From Novosphingobium sp. CF614 (lineage in GTDB: Bacteria; Pseudomonadota; Alphaproteobacteria; Sphingomonadales; Sphingomonadaceae): a DNA stretch of 64,000 bases. This document shows positions 17,211 to 26,727 of the stretch, piece by piece; the first letter of the stretch is position 1; each line of letters starts with the position of its first letter. The position numbers and the translations under genes are program-made. The stretch is from assembly GCF_900113255.1 (NCBI RefSeq), contig NZ_FOOR01000001.1:552679-616678 (forward strand). The letters run 5' to 3'. The notes beneath the pieces were generated by a model. The model made no database searches, was not told the origin of the DNA, and worked only from the letters and a program-made list of their open reading frames with translations.

Positions 17211-19004
17211 CTACCCGCCGACTTTCGCCGCCCGCTGTTCCTGCGGCACCTGCCGCACCGGCACGCCGGCGATCCATTGCTGGAAGGCTTCGTTGTCGAT
17301 CGGCCCGCGCACTTCGTCGGTTCCCTGGGTGAAGGTGGAGAAGCCGTCGCCCCCCTCGGCAAGGAAGTTGGCCACGGTCACGCGGTAGCTCGCCGCCGGA
17401 TCGATCGGCTTGCCTTCCAGCGTCAGCAAGACCAGCCGGCTGCCCGAAGGGCGGCGCATGTCGAACGCGAACCGCAGCCCGGCCGAAGGCGCCAGCACCT
17501 GCCGCGTTCCCTGGTCGTCGAGCCCTTCCTCGATCACCGCGCGCACTTGCGCGCCGGTCAGGGTCATCGTCACCAGGCTGTTGTTGAACGGCTCCACCGC
17601 ATAGACCTGCCCGAACGTCACCCCGCCGTCCGGCGCCGGATCGAGCGGGGCGCGAAGGCCGAGGGGGTTGACGAAGGCGATCCGCGCGCCCGCGTCCCTG
17701 CCGGCGTTCAGTTGCGAATCGGCGACCAGGTTGCCCAGCGTGCCCCCTTCCTCGCTTTCGGTCGAAGGCTTGGCCGCGGGGCCGGAGATCTTGCCCACCG
17801 GCCGCGCGATCAGCGCCGCCGCGCCCCGCACATAGCCGGCGACATAGGCGGCCACGTCGGCGCGCGGGTTGAACCGCGGGTAGAGCGCGGTGTTCGGCAC
17901 ATCTCCCCGGCCGCCGGAATAGCCGGGCGACTGCACGATCACGTTGTGCGCCTGCTTGGAAATGACGCGGTGCGTCGCCGGGTCGATTTTCAGCGTGATG
18001 TCGGTCACCAGCTTGCCATAGACCCCGGCGCTGGTGAGCAGGATCGGGGTGCCGTCGCCGCTCTGGCCGTAGTGGCACACATATTGCCAGTGGGTGTGGC
18101 CCGAAACCACGAGATCGACCCCGGGGCCGAGCCGGTCGAGGATCGGCCTGATCCCGTCGGTCAGGTCGTTGCAGCTGTCCGGATCGCCCTCCCTGGTCTT
18201 GCCGCCCTGGTGGATCAGCACCACGACCGCGTCGGCGCCTTCGGCCTTGAGCGCCGGCACCGCCTTGTTGATCGCCTCGGCCTCGTCGCCGAAAGTCAGG
18301 CCCGCGACCTGGTCGGGAGAGACCAGCATCGGCACGGCGCGCAGCGACAGGCCGACGAAACCGACCGTCACCTTGCCCGCGCCGGTGCCGAACGTCTTGA
18401 GGCCGGTCGCCGGGAACAGCGTGGAGCCGTCGGCCTTGAACGTGCTGGCAGACAGGTACTGGTAATTCGCGCCCTCGAACTGTTCGAGCTGGCAGGGCTG
18501 GAGCCGGGTATTCTTCTCGCAGCCGCCGTTCTGGAGGCGCAGCAGCTCCTTCCAGCCACGGTCGAACTCATGGTTGCCCACCGCGTTGAAATCCAGCCCG
18601 ATGCGATTCATGACGCCCACCGCCGGCTCGTCCAGGTGAAGCGAGGAGGCGAGCTGCGAGGCGCTGGTAAGGTCGCCGGCGCCCACCACCACATGGTTGG
18701 GATGCCCGGCCTTGATCGTATCCACCGCCGAGGCCAGCCAGGCCGCGCCGCCCGCCGGCACGGGGATCGACCCGCCCTTGCCGTCGGGCGCCGACACCGA
18801 TGCCCTGGGCGGTTCGAGCGTGCCGTGAAAATCGTTGATGGCGATGATCCCCACTTCGACGGGGGCCACGGGCGTGAGCGAAGCCCGATGCGCCACCTGC
18901 GGCGCGGCGCAGGCGGCGAGCAGGGAAAGGACGGCGAACGGAACGGTGCGAGTCAGGACGGTGCGAGGTGTGAGGGCGGTGCGAGTCAGGGCCGTGAAAG
19001 TCAT
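17211..19004 (-). CDS. 5'-nucleotidase/metallophosphatase lipoprotein (UshA-like)
   Basis: A 597-residue bifunctional metallophosphatase/5'-nucleotidase. The lipobox LLAAC ends a signal peptide, so a periplasmic, lipid-anchored protein is expected. Metal-binding motifs of the calcineurin-like domain are [30 protein letters not shown] and VSGHTHW. The C-terminal nucleotide-specificity domain ends with [23 protein letters not shown]. It would release nucleosides and phosphate from periplasmic nucleotides. The extreme N-terminus encodes LTRT repeats from three copies of CGGTGCGAG (18944, 18959, 18977). The start could be slightly downstream. Confidence 0.92.
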   Translation of the reverse strand: MTFTALTRTALTPRTVLTRTVPFAVLSLLAACAAPQVAHRASLTPVAPVEVGIIAINDFHGTLEPPRASVSAPDGKGGSIPVPAGGAAWLASAVDTIKAGHPNHVVVGAGDLTSASQLASSLHLDEPAVGVMNRIGLDFNAVGNHEFDRGWKELLRLQNGGCEKNTRLQPCQLEQFEGANYQYLSASTFKADGSTLFPATGLKTFGTGAGKVTVGFVGLSLRAVPMLVSPDQVAGLTFGDEAEAINKAVPALKAEGADAVVVLIHQGGKTREGDPDSCNDLTDGIRPILDRLGPGVDLVVSGHTHWQYVCHYGQSGDGTPILLTSAGVYGKLVTDITLKIDPATHRVISKQAHNVIVQSPGYSGGRGDVPNTALYPRFNPRADVAAYVAGYVRGAAALIARPVGKISGPAAKPSTESEEGGTLGNLVADSQLNAGRDAGARIAFVNPLGLRAPLDPAPDGGVTFGQVYAVEPFNNSLVTMTLTGAQVRAVIEEGLDDQGTRQVLAPSAGLRFAFDMRRPSGSRLVLLTLEGKPIDPAASYRVTVANFLAEGGDGFSTFTQGTDEVRGPIDNEAFQQWIAGVPVRQVPQEQRAAKVGG

Positions 19005-19070
19005 GGCCCGCTCTATCGCATCGCATCATGACGCTCCAACGACCAATTTGCGCGCGGGGCGCGCGCTTTT

Positions 19071-19472
19071 TCAATGCACGCTGTCTTCCAGCCCATGCAT
19101 CTGGTCGTCGCTCAGACCGAAGTGATGGCCGACCTCGTGGATCACGACATGGATCACCAGCTCTTCCAGCGTCACTTCGGTTTCGCACCATTCGGCAAGC
19201 AGCGGCTGGCGGTACAGCGTGATGCGGGGCGGCAGTTCGCCCGCGACCCAGACCGATTCCGCATCCATCGGCCGCCCCTGGTAGAGCCCGGTCAGTTCGA
19301 ACGGATCCTCGATGCCGAGGTCGGCCAGCGTCTCCGCATCGGCGTATTCCTCGACATGGACGGTAATGCCCTGGAGATGATCGGCAAACGGCTGCGGGAT
19401 GCGCGCGAAGGCGGCATGGGCAAGCGCCTCGAAATCGGCGGCGGCGGGGGGCTGGCCGAAAGTGCGGGTCAT
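19071..19472 (-). CDS. Metallopeptidase-like zincin family protein
   Basis: A 133-residue protein of the small minimal zincin family (PF06262 type). The C-terminal motif HEVGHHFGLSDDQMH gives an HExxH plus a downstream aspartate. The start MTRTFGQPP at 19472 fits the family's usual length; the open frame extends upstream without family similarity. Acidic and probably cytosolic. The physiological substrate of this widely conserved family is not established. Confidence 0.9.
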   Translation of the reverse strand: MTRTFGQPPAAADFEALAHAAFARIPQPFADHLQGITVHVEEYADAETLADLGIEDPFELTGLYQGRPMDAESVWVAGELPPRITLYRQPLLAEWCETEVTLEELVIHVVIHEVGHHFGLSDDQMHGLEDSVH

Positions 19473-19681
19473 GCCGGACCTTGTGCCATCGATCGACGGC
19501 GATGCGAACTCCAAATTCGCCGGACCGCACCACATTGGGGGAAGAAACGGCAGATATGGATCATGCCGCCATGCGTTGCGCATGCCTGAAACGAGGTCCA
19601 TCCCCCCTTTCGACAATTGCGAAGGGGGAGGGAGGCAGGAGGTCCAATCACCGCGGACTGGAGCAGAATATTCCCCGCACC

Positions 19682-20290
19682 CTACTCTTCCAGCTCGACA
19701 TCCCAGTAGAGCCAGTCACGCCAGGTCTCGTGAAGGTGGTTGGGCGGGAAGCCCCGGCCGCGTTCCTGCAGCTGCCAGCTGGTGGGGCGGATCGGCGGGA
19801 CCAGCGGGGGCATCCTGGCCTGCTTGGGGGTGCGCCCGCCCTTCTTGAGATTGCACGGCGAGCAGGCGGTCAGGATGTTTTCCCAGCTCGTCCGCCCGCC
19901 GAGGCGGCGCGGAATCACGTGGTCGAAGGTCAGGTTATGCGGGTTGCCGCAATACTGGCAGGAAAACCGATCGCGCAGGAACACGTTGAAGCGCGTGAAG
20001 GCGGGGAATTCGGAAGGCCGCACATATTGCCTGAGCGCGATCACCGAGGGGATCTGCATGGTCCAGCTGGGCGAGTGCACCGCGCGGTCATAGCTGGAGA
20101 CGATGTCCACCCGTTCCAGCACCACCGCCTTGATCGCGGTCTGCCAGGGCCACAGGCTGAGCGGATAATAGGACAGCGGCGTGTAGTCCGCGTTCAGCAC
20201 CAAGGCGGGACAGTCGGAAAGACTGCGGGAGGGGTCCCCCTCCGCGCTGCGGAACCGGGCCGCGCGCTCGATCAGCTCCGATCTGAGCAT
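19682..20290 (-). CDS. HNH endonuclease family protein
   Basis: A 202-residue HNH protein. It has the conserved N-terminal block CPALVLNADYTPLSYYPLS, then a zinc-binding HNH domain with CQYCGN, the catalytic FDHVIPRRLGG and CSPCNLKKG. The ATG at 20290 follows AGGAGG with very short spacing. This chromosomal HNH family is common in alphaproteobacteria and is not tied to a phage here. Its role is not defined. It is divergent from gluQ with about 230 bases between, where I see no gene. Confidence 0.9.
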   Translation of the reverse strand: MLRSELIERAARFRSAEGDPSRSLSDCPALVLNADYTPLSYYPLSLWPWQTAIKAVVLERVDIVSSYDRAVHSPSWTMQIPSVIALRQYVRPSEFPAFTRFNVFLRDRFSCQYCGNPHNLTFDHVIPRRLGGRTSWENILTACSPCNLKKGGRTPKQARMPPLVPPIRPTSWQLQERGRGFPPNHLHETWRDWLYWDVELEE

Positions 20291-20520
20291 GGCCTCCTGT
20301 CGCAGGCCGTCATTGCGATTTGATGGCAATGCATGGGCGCATATGCAGCATTTGCGGGACTCGCCGTCAAGATGGCAAGAGACCGGCGCCGGCGGAGAAT
20401 CCACAGGCGGCATCGCGGCGCGGACGCGCGCAGGCCGCACAGGCATCGCCGCGATCGCAGGGTGCGCCGGGATGACGATGACGATTCCCGTTTCGCCCCG
20501 TTCGCTCTACGAAGGCGGCG

Positions 20521-21381
20521 ATGATCGTGACCCGCTTCGCTCCCGGCCCCAACGGTCCGCTGCACCTTGGCCATGCCTATGCCGCCGTTGTCGCGCACGA
20601 TCTGGCGCGGGCGCGGGGCGGCCGGTTCGTGCTGCGTATCGAGGATATCGACGGCGAGCGCAGCCGGCCCGCGTTCGCCGAGGCGTTCCTGCGCGATCTC
20701 GAATGGCTGGGCCTCGCGTGGGATGGGGAGCCGGTGTTCCAGTCCCGGCGCCTTGCCAGCCATGCCGAGGCCGGCGCGCGGCTCAAGGCCATGGGCCTGC
20801 TCTACCCCTGCCGCTGCACCCGCGCCGAGATCGCCGCCGCCGCGACCGGGGCGGGACCCGACGGCCCGGTCTATCCTGGCACCTGCCGCGGCCGCAACGT
20901 CGATCCGCGGGGCGCCGCCTGGCGGCTGGACGTCGCCAGGGCCATGGAGATCGCCGGACCGCTCGAATGGATCGACGAGATCGCCGGCGCTCGACCGGCG
21001 ACACCGGCGATATTCGGCGACGTGGTGCTGCTGCGGAAGGACCTGCCCGCCAGCTACCACCTTGCCGCCACGCTGGACGACGCGGCGGACGGGATCACCC
21101 TCGTCACCCGGGGCATGGACCTGTTCCCGGCCAGCCACGTCCACCGCCTGCTGCAGGCGCTGCTGCACCTGCCCGTGCCCATCTGGCACCATCACGGCCT
21201 GCTGGTCGAAGCGGACGGGCGCAAGCTTGCCAAGCGGCGCGGTTCGCCCTCCCTGGCGGACCGGCGGCGCGCCGGCGAGGACGGCCGGGCGATCGCGGAA
21301 GCCCTGCGCGAGCACCGCTTTCCCGCCGGCATTTCCCTATCTGGCAATTGGCCGTGGCAAGGCCTACAAGGGCAGGCATGA
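20521..21381 (+). CDS. gluQ: Glutamyl-Q tRNA(Asp) synthetase
   Basis: A 286-residue truncated glutamyl-tRNA synthetase paralogue without the anticodon-binding domain. It attaches glutamate to queuosine in tRNA(Asp). Motifs are RFAPGPNGPLHLGHAY (HIGH-like), the zinc cysteines in YPCRCTRAEI with YPGTCRGR, and KLAKRRGSPS (KMSKS-like). GAAGG precedes the ATG. The stop overlaps the start of the next small gene (ATGA). Confidence 0.94.
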   Translation: MIVTRFAPGPNGPLHLGHAYAAVVAHDLARARGGRFVLRIEDIDGERSRPAFAEAFLRDLEWLGLAWDGEPVFQSRRLASHAEAGARLKAMGLLYPCRCTRAEIAAAATGAGPDGPVYPGTCRGRNVDPRGAAWRLDVARAMEIAGPLEWIDEIAGARPATPAIFGDVVLLRKDLPASYHLAATLDDAADGITLVTRGMDLFPASHVHRLLQALLHLPVPIWHHHGLLVEADGRKLAKRRGSPSLADRRRAGEDGRAIAEALREHRFPAGISLSGNWPWQGLQGQA

Positions 21382-21611
21382 ACTATCTGCTGGTCCCCAT
21401 CATCGCCGTGCTGATGATCCTGGTCGTCGTCAGCCTGGTGCGCGGCATCGTCGCCTTCATCAACGGCACCAAGGAAGACCTCCACCGCGACCCGAGCGCG
21501 ACCGGGCCGACGCCGAACCAGATCCTGCAGAACAAGATGATGTTCAACCGCATCAAGTACCAGGCGGCGGCGGTGCTCGTCTGCGCGCTGCTGCTGGCGA
21601 TGGCGCGCTGA
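21378..21611 (+). CDS. Twin-transmembrane HIG1-domain-like protein
   Basis: A 77-residue protein with two membrane helices (YLLVPIIAVLMILVVVSLVRG and the C-terminal AAAVLVCALLLAMAR). The connecting loop ends QNKMMFNRIKYQ, resembling the HIG1 domain consensus. Eukaryotic HIG1 proteins assist cytochrome oxidase assembly; the role of the bacterial versions is not established. It is translationally coupled to gluQ and followed 4 bases later by the adenosyltransferase gene. Confidence 0.82.
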   Translation: MNYLLVPIIAVLMILVVVSLVRGIVAFINGTKEDLHRDPSATGPTPNQILQNKMMFNRIKYQAAAVLVCALLLAMAR

Positions 21612-21615
21612 ACCC

Positions 21616-22212
21616 TTGGTCCGGCTGAACAAGATCTACACGCGCACCGGCGATGACGGCACCACCGGCCTTGTCGACGGCTCGCGCCTGCCCAAGCATG
21701 CCGCGCGCATGGAAGCGATCGGCGCGATCGACGAGGCGAACAGCGCGATCGGCCTGGCCGTCTGCGCGCTTGCCGGCACGCCCCCGGCCGCCATTCACCC
21801 CGCCACCGGCCACGCAGCCACGCTTACGCGGATCCAGAACGACCTGTTCGACCTGGGCGCGGACCTGGCGACGCCTGGCGAGGATTTCACTCCGGGCGAG
21901 ATGACGCTGCGCATGGTCGATGCGCAAGTCGAATGGCTGGAGGCGGCGATCGACGCGATCAACGAGCATCTCCAGCCGCTCCGGAGCTTCATCCTGCCCG
22001 GCGGCAGCGAGGCAGCGGCACGCATCCACCTCGCCCGCGCGTCCACCCGCGCCGCCGAACGCCGCGCCGTGGCGCTCGCCGCGACGGAGCCGGTGAACCC
22101 GGCCGCGCTGGCCTATGTCAATCGCCTCAGCGACTACCTCTTCGTCCTTGCCCGCGCGGTGAACGCCGGCGGCGCGGACGACGTGCTTTGGGTGCCGGGG
22201 CAGAATCGCTAG
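21616..22212 (+). CDS. Corrinoid (cob(I)alamin) adenosyltransferase, PduO type
   Basis: A 198-residue PduO-type ATP:cob(I)alamin adenosyltransferase making adenosylcobalamin. The N-terminal [18 protein letters not shown] (ATP loop), the [15 protein letters not shown] helix and the C-terminal [12 protein letters not shown] are diagnostic. The start appears to be TTG at 21616, four bases after the previous stop. It lies in a compact run of four rightward genes with gluQ. Confidence 0.93.
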   Translation: MVRLNKIYTRTGDDGTTGLVDGSRLPKHAARMEAIGAIDEANSAIGLAVCALAGTPPAAIHPATGHAATLTRIQNDLFDLGADLATPGEDFTPGEMTLRMVDAQVEWLEAAIDAINEHLQPLRSFILPGGSEAAARIHLARASTRAAERRAVALAATEPVNPAALAYVNRLSDYLFVLARAVNAGGADDVLWVPGQNR

Positions 22213-22228
22213 ATCAAGGAGCGCGAGC

Positions 22229-23098
22229 GTGCAGACAGTCGGAATCATCGGTGCGGGCATCATGGGCTCGGGCATTGCCCAGACCGTGGCGGGCAAGGGC
22301 ATGGACGTGATCCTGACCGACATCAGCCTGGAGAACGCCGAAAAGGGCAAGGCCGGGATCGGCAAGGGCCTGGCCAAGCTGGTCGCCAGGGACAAGCTGA
22401 CCCAGGCCGACGCCGACGCGCTGCTGGCCCGCATCGCACCGGTGGCCGACTATTCCGCGATGTCCGGCTGCGACCTCATCATCGAAGCGGCGACCGAGCG
22501 CGAGGAAATCAAGCTCAGGATCTTCGAGGCCGCCGGCAAGGTGCTGGGCGAAACCGCGATCATGGCCTCCAACACCAGCTCGATCCCGATCACCCGCATG
22601 GCCGCCGGTTCGCCCGATCCGGCGCGCTTCTGCGGGCTGCACTTCTTCAATCCGGTGCCGGTGATGGGCCTGGTCGAGGTGATCCCCGGCCTCGCCACCG
22701 CGCCGGACACCGTCGATCGCATGAAGGCCTTCGGCGAGAAGCTCGGCAAGACCGTGGTACTGGCCGGCGACGAGCCGGGTTTCGTGGTCAACCGCATCCT
22801 GTGCCCGATGGTGAACGAGGCGATCTTCGTGCTCGGCGCCGGGATCGGATCCGTGGAGGATATCGACGCGGGCTGCCGGATCGGCCTCAACCACCCGATG
22901 GGCCCGCTCACCCTCGCCGATTTCGTCGGGCTCGACACGCTCTACCAGATCATGAAGGTGTTCCACTCGACCACTGGCGATCCCAAGTACCGCCCCGCCC
23001 CGCTGCTGCAGAAATACGTCGAGGCGGGCTGGTACGGCCGCAAGACCGGCCGCGGTTTCTACGACTATTCGGGCGAGAAACCTGTCCCCACGCGGTAA
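22229..23098 (+). CDS. 3-hydroxybutyryl-CoA dehydrogenase
   Basis: A 289-residue 3-hydroxyacyl-CoA dehydrogenase. It has the Rossmann motif [23 protein letters not shown], the catalytic His region [23 protein letters not shown] and the C-terminal [14 protein letters not shown]. It oxidises (S)-3-hydroxybutyryl-CoA with NAD(P), for butanoate, PHB or fatty-acid metabolism. The start is GTG at 22229, preceded by AAGGAGCGAGC. It is the last gene of the gluQ run and convergent with polA. Confidence 0.94.
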   Translation: MQTVGIIGAGIMGSGIAQTVAGKGMDVILTDISLENAEKGKAGIGKGLAKLVARDKLTQADADALLARIAPVADYSAMSGCDLIIEAATEREEIKLRIFEAAGKVLGETAIMASNTSSIPITRMAAGSPDPARFCGLHFFNPVPVMGLVEVIPGLATAPDTVDRMKAFGEKLGKTVVLAGDEPGFVVNRILCPMVNEAIFVLGAGIGSVEDIDAGCRIGLNHPMGPLTLADFVGLDTLYQIMKVFHSTTGDPKYRPAPLLQKYVEAGWYGRKTGRGFYDYSGEKPVPTR

Positions 23099-23111
23099 CG
23101 CCGTCCCGGCA

Positions 23112-25967
23112 TCAGTGCGCCGCGCCCCAGCTCGGCCCGAAGCCGATCTCCACCCCCAGCGGCACGTCCAGCTTCACCGCCGGCAGCGCGGCCTCGGCCA
23201 TGACCCGCTGGATCACCGGAGAAGCGGCGGCGACGTCTCCCTCGGGCAGTTCGAACACCAGTTCGTCGTGCACTTGCAGCAGCATCCGCACGTGGCCCAG
23301 CCCCGCTTCGGCGAGCGCCGGGTCCATGCGGGCCATGGCGCGCTTGATGATGTCGGCGCAAGTGCCCTGGATCGGGGCGTTGATGGCGGCGCGCTCGCTG
23401 CCCTGGCGTTCGGCCTGGTTCTTCGCGTTGATGCGCGGGAACCAGGTCTTGCGGCCGAACAGCGTCTGCGAATAACCGCATGCCCGCACGCCTTCGAGCG
23501 TTTCGTGGATATAGCGCTGGATGCCGGGAAAGCGCTCGAAATAGCGATCGATCATCGCCTGCGCCTCGTCCGCCTCCACCCCCAGCCGCCCGCCGAGCCC
23601 CCAGCGCGAGATGCCGTAGAGGATCGCGAAGTTGATGGTCTTGGCCCGCCCGCGGGTGTCGCGATCGACCGTGCCGAACATCTCCATCGCGGTGCGCGCA
23701 TGGATGTCCTCGCCATTGGCGAAGGCCTCCTTCAGGCTCGGCACGTCGGCCATGTGCGCGGCCAGGCGCAGCTCGATCTGCGAATAGTCGGCGGAGAGCA
23801 GGACATGGCCTGGCTCGGCCACGAAGCACTCGCGGATCTGCCGGCCGATCTCGGTGCGGATCGGGATGTTCTGCAGATTGGGCTCGGTGGAGGAAAGCCG
23901 CCCGGTCTGCGCGCCGACAAGGCTGTAGCTGGTATGGACGCGGCTGGTCCGCGGATTGATCGCCGCCTGCAGCGCCTCGGTATAAGTCGAGCGCAGCTTG
24001 GAAAGCTGGCGCCATTCAAGCACTTTGGTGGCGACTTCGGCGCCTTGCAGGGCGAGCCCCTCCAGAATCGCCTGGTCCGTCGAATACTGGCCCGACTTGC
24101 CCTTGCGCCCGCCCTTGTAGCCCAGCTTGTCGAACAGGATATCGCCCAGCTGCTTGGGGCTGCCGATGGTGAACACCTGGCCGGCCAGGCCATGGATCTC
24201 GCTTTCGAGCGCGCCGATGGCTTCCGCGAACTGGCTGGAGAGGCCGGCCAGCCTGTCGCGATCGACCTTGACGCCGTGCCGCTCCATCCGCGCCACCACC
24301 GGTATCAGCGGGCGGTCGACCCGCTGGTAGATCCGGGTGCCGCCTTCCTCGCTCAGGCGCGGCTTCAGCAATGCGTGCAGGCGCCAGGTGACGTCGGCGT
24401 CCTCGGCGGCATAGCGCGTCGCCTTGGCGAGCGGGACTTCGCCGAAGGGAATCGCCTTCTTGCCGGTGCCGCAGACCTCCTTGAAGGCTATCGGCGTGTG
24501 GCCGAGATGGCGCTCTGAGAGTTCGTCCATGCCGTGGCCGCCGCCGATGCCGTCGATCGAGCGCCCCGCGTCGAGGCAGAAGCTCTCGATCATGGTATCG
24601 TCGACCGGGGCCACCTCTATGCCATGGCGGGCAAGGACGTTGAGATCGTACTTGATGTTCTGCCCAACCTTGAGAACCGCGTCGCTTTCCAGCAGCGGCT
24701 TCAGCAGCGCGACGGCCTGTTCGAGCGGGACCTGCGCGGGCTTTTCGGCGAACATGTCGCTGCCGCCGTGGCCCAGCGGGATGTAGCAGGCCTGGTTGGG
24801 GCCCACCGCCAGGCTGACGCCGCAAAGCTCGGCCTGCATCGCGTCGAGCATCGAGGTTTCGGTATCCACCGCGACGAGGTGCGCCGCGTGGGCCCTGGCG
24901 ATCCATGCCTCCAGCGCGGCGGGCGTCTGCACGCATTCGTAGGCGTCATAGTCCACGGCCGGCATTTCCGGCGGTGCCTGCCGCGCGGCACCCTCCAGCG
25001 GATTGGCCCCGGCGGTGACCGGCTTCGCGGGATTGAGCCGGGTCGCGCGCTCCGGGCTGCCGGCACCGGTATCGAGACGCTTCAGCAGGCTGGTGAAGCC
25101 GTGCCGGGCAAGGAAAGCGGCAAGCGGTTCCGGCGGCACCGCGTCCAGCTTGAACGCGTCGAGCGGCATCGGCAGCACGCAGTCTTCCTTGAGCGTGACC
25201 AGCACCTTGGACAGGCGCGCCTGGTCCGCCTGCTCGACCAGCCGTTCCTGCAACTTGGATTTCTTCATTTCCGGCGCGGCGGCGAGCGCGCTTTCGAGAT
25301 CGCCGTAGTCCTGGATCAGCTTGGTCGCGGTCTTGGGACCGACGCCGAAGACCCCCGGCACGTTATCGACCGAATCGCCCATCAGCGCCAGCACGTCTCC
25401 CACCTTCTCGGGCGGCACGCCGAACTTCTCGACCACCTCCGCGATATCGATGCGCTGGTTTTTCATCGTATCGAGCATGTCGATGCAGCCGCCCTCGAAG
25501 CCATCGTCCGGCTCGGCGCACTTGCCGACAAGCTGCATCAGATCCTTGTCCGAAGATACGATGGTCACGTCCCAGCCGCGCCGCGCCGCCTCGCGGGCAT
25601 AGGAGGCGATCAGGTCGTCCGCCTCGAATCCCTGCTCTTCTATGCAGGGGAGCGAGAAGGCGCGGGTGGCGTCGCGAATCAGCGGGAACTGCGGCACCAG
25701 ATCCTCGGGCGGGGGCGGGCGATTGGCCTTGTAGGCGCCGTAGATCTCGTTGCGGAACGACTTGCTCCCGGCATCGAGGATCACCGCCAGGTGCGTCGGC
25801 CCGTCGGCCTTGTGGAGATCCTCGGCCAGTTTCCACAGCATCGTCGTATAGCCGTATACGGCGCCGACCGGGGTCCCCTCGGGGTCGGTCAGCGGCGGCA
25901 GGCGGTGATAGGCGCGGAATATGTAGGCCGAACCGTCGACGAGGTAGAGATGCTGCTTTGGCTCCAT
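23112..25967 (-). CDS. polA: DNA polymerase I
   Basis: A 951-residue DNA polymerase I. The N-terminal 5'-3' exonuclease domain starts YLVDGSAYIFRAYHRLP. The middle 3'-5' exonuclease domain keeps its acidic sites (VAVDTETSMLD, GQNIKYDLN, YAAEDADVTW), so proofreading should be active. The polymerase domain shows DYSQIELRL, INAPIQGT and QVHDELVFE. An in-frame GTG lies two codons upstream (25973), but the ATG at 25967 is the natural start. It serves repair and Okazaki-fragment maturation. Confidence 0.97.
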   Translation of the reverse strand: MEPKQHLYLVDGSAYIFRAYHRLPPLTDPEGTPVGAVYGYTTMLWKLAEDLHKADGPTHLAVILDAGSKSFRNEIYGAYKANRPPPPEDLVPQFPLIRDATRAFSLPCIEEQGFEADDLIASYAREAARRGWDVTIVSSDKDLMQLVGKCAEPDDGFEGGCIDMLDTMKNQRIDIAEVVEKFGVPPEKVGDVLALMGDSVDNVPGVFGVGPKTATKLIQDYGDLESALAAAPEMKKSKLQERLVEQADQARLSKVLVTLKEDCVLPMPLDAFKLDAVPPEPLAAFLARHGFTSLLKRLDTGAGSPERATRLNPAKPVTAGANPLEGAARQAPPEMPAVDYDAYECVQTPAALEAWIARAHAAHLVAVDTETSMLDAMQAELCGVSLAVGPNQACYIPLGHGGSDMFAEKPAQVPLEQAVALLKPLLESDAVLKVGQNIKYDLNVLARHGIEVAPVDDTMIESFCLDAGRSIDGIGGGHGMDELSERHLGHTPIAFKEVCGTGKKAIPFGEVPLAKATRYAAEDADVTWRLHALLKPRLSEEGGTRIYQRVDRPLIPVVARMERHGVKVDRDRLAGLSSQFAEAIGALESEIHGLAGQVFTIGSPKQLGDILFDKLGYKGGRKGKSGQYSTDQAILEGLALQGAEVATKVLEWRQLSKLRSTYTEALQAAINPRTSRVHTSYSLVGAQTGRLSSTEPNLQNIPIRTEIGRQIRECFVAEPGHVLLSADYSQIELRLAAHMADVPSLKEAFANGEDIHARTAMEMFGTVDRDTRGRAKTINFAILYGISRWGLGGRLGVEADEAQAMIDRYFERFPGIQRYIHETLEGVRACGYSQTLFGRKTWFPRINAKNQAERQGSERAAINAPIQGTCADIIKRAMARMDPALAEAGLGHVRMLLQVHDELVFELPEGDVAAASPVIQRVMAEAALPAVKLDVPLGVEIGFGPSWGAAH

Positions 25968-26007
25968 GGGCACAGTCCGTAGCAGCGCCGGAGCGAGGCG
26001 TCAGCAT

Positions 26008-26125
26008 GCGAGTTCGGCTTTGGACGGGAACCCGATTCGATGAGCCGCGTTTTGACTGCCAATGCTTGAAACCGCACGGGTCCACACCTACTCCACGAAG
26101 CGAGTTCGGCCCGTGCGGTTTCAAG
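26008..26125. repeat. Long hairpin with direct repeats upstream of polA
   Basis: Perfect 16-base inverted arms CTTGAAACCGCACGGG (26065-26080) and their complement (26110-26125) enclose a 29-base loop. GCGAGTTCGGC occurs directly repeated at 26008 and 26100. It sits in the 226-base gap between divergent polA and a lipoprotein gene. It lacks a T-run, so it is not an obvious terminator. It may be an intergenic repeat element or a structured leader. Confidence 0.6.
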
Positions 26126-26193
26126 TACCGGCGCCGGACGTCGGACCCGGCGTTTCGCCGACGGACAACTTGAAAACGAGGGATTACTGGAAG

Positions 26194-26511
26194 ATGCGCA
26201 AGATCTTGATCGCCGCCACTGCCGCCATTGGCGCACTGTCGCTGGCCGCCTGCTCGGAAAAGACCCAGGACGCCACCGAAGCCGCCGCCTCTTCGGCCAG
26301 CGACGACGTCGAAGCCGCCGCGACCGACATGGGCAGCGCCATGGACGCCGCCGGCGACAAGATCGGCGATGCGGCCAATGATGCCGCCGATGCCGCCAAG
26401 GACGCGGGGGCCGACGTCGCCGACGCCGCCAGCGACACCGCCGCCGATGCCGAACAGGCCGCCAAGGATGCCGAAGCGGCGCTGGACGACAACCCGCCTA
26501 AGAGCAACTGA
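26194..26511 (+). CDS. Small Ala/Asp-rich lipoprotein
   Basis: A 105-residue protein. The start MRKILIAATAAIGALSLAAC is a lipoprotein signal with lipobox LAAC. The mature part is a highly repetitive Ala/Asp/Lys helix (units like DAADAAKDAGADVADAA) without aromatic residues, ending DDNPPKSN. The composition suggests an amphipathic helix or coiled coil in the periplasm. No enzyme motif is present. The longer open frame upstream runs through a hairpin and is not used. Confidence 0.8.
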   Translation: MRKILIAATAAIGALSLAACSEKTQDATEAAASSASDDVEAAATDMGSAMDAAGDKIGDAANDAADAAKDAGADVADAASDTAADAEQAAKDAEAALDDNPPKSN

Positions 26512-26727
26512 TACCAACCGTTCTTTGTCATGACCCGTCGTCCCAGGGCGCGAGCCCGGGATGACGGCAAGGCCATCGCATATGGGGTTTCCCTCCCTCG
26601 GTCGTCACCCTGGAACAAGTTCAGGGTGACGATGAAGGACAAGATCGGCGCATATGCGATTGTCCATCCCCGGGGATGGCGGGGTATTCAGATTTTCGCT
26701 TCGTCCCCGCGCGGCGGCTTCGGCTGG
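26512..26727. repeat. Intergenic REP-like hairpins
   Basis: Two hairpins lie between the lipoprotein and beta-lactamase-like genes. One spans 26536-26566 (CGTCGTCCC... pairing with GGGATGACG, one G-T pair). The other is perfect: GTCACCCTG (26604-26612) with CAGGGTGAC (26622-26630). A segment AAGGACAAG plus GCATATGCGATTG at 26636-26664 resembles the reverse complement of sequence at 28160-28182. They resemble extragenic palindromes scattered through alphaproteobacterial genomes. No gene is seen. Confidence 0.6.

Noticed and set aside
17122..18078. Long upstream extension of the dcd frame
   Set aside because: Arg/Gly/Ala-rich shadow of the 5'-nucleotidase gene; Dcd begins at [10 protein letters not shown].
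23115..25982. Long frames opposite polA
   Set aside because: Antisense shadows; the polA frame carries all polymerase motifs.
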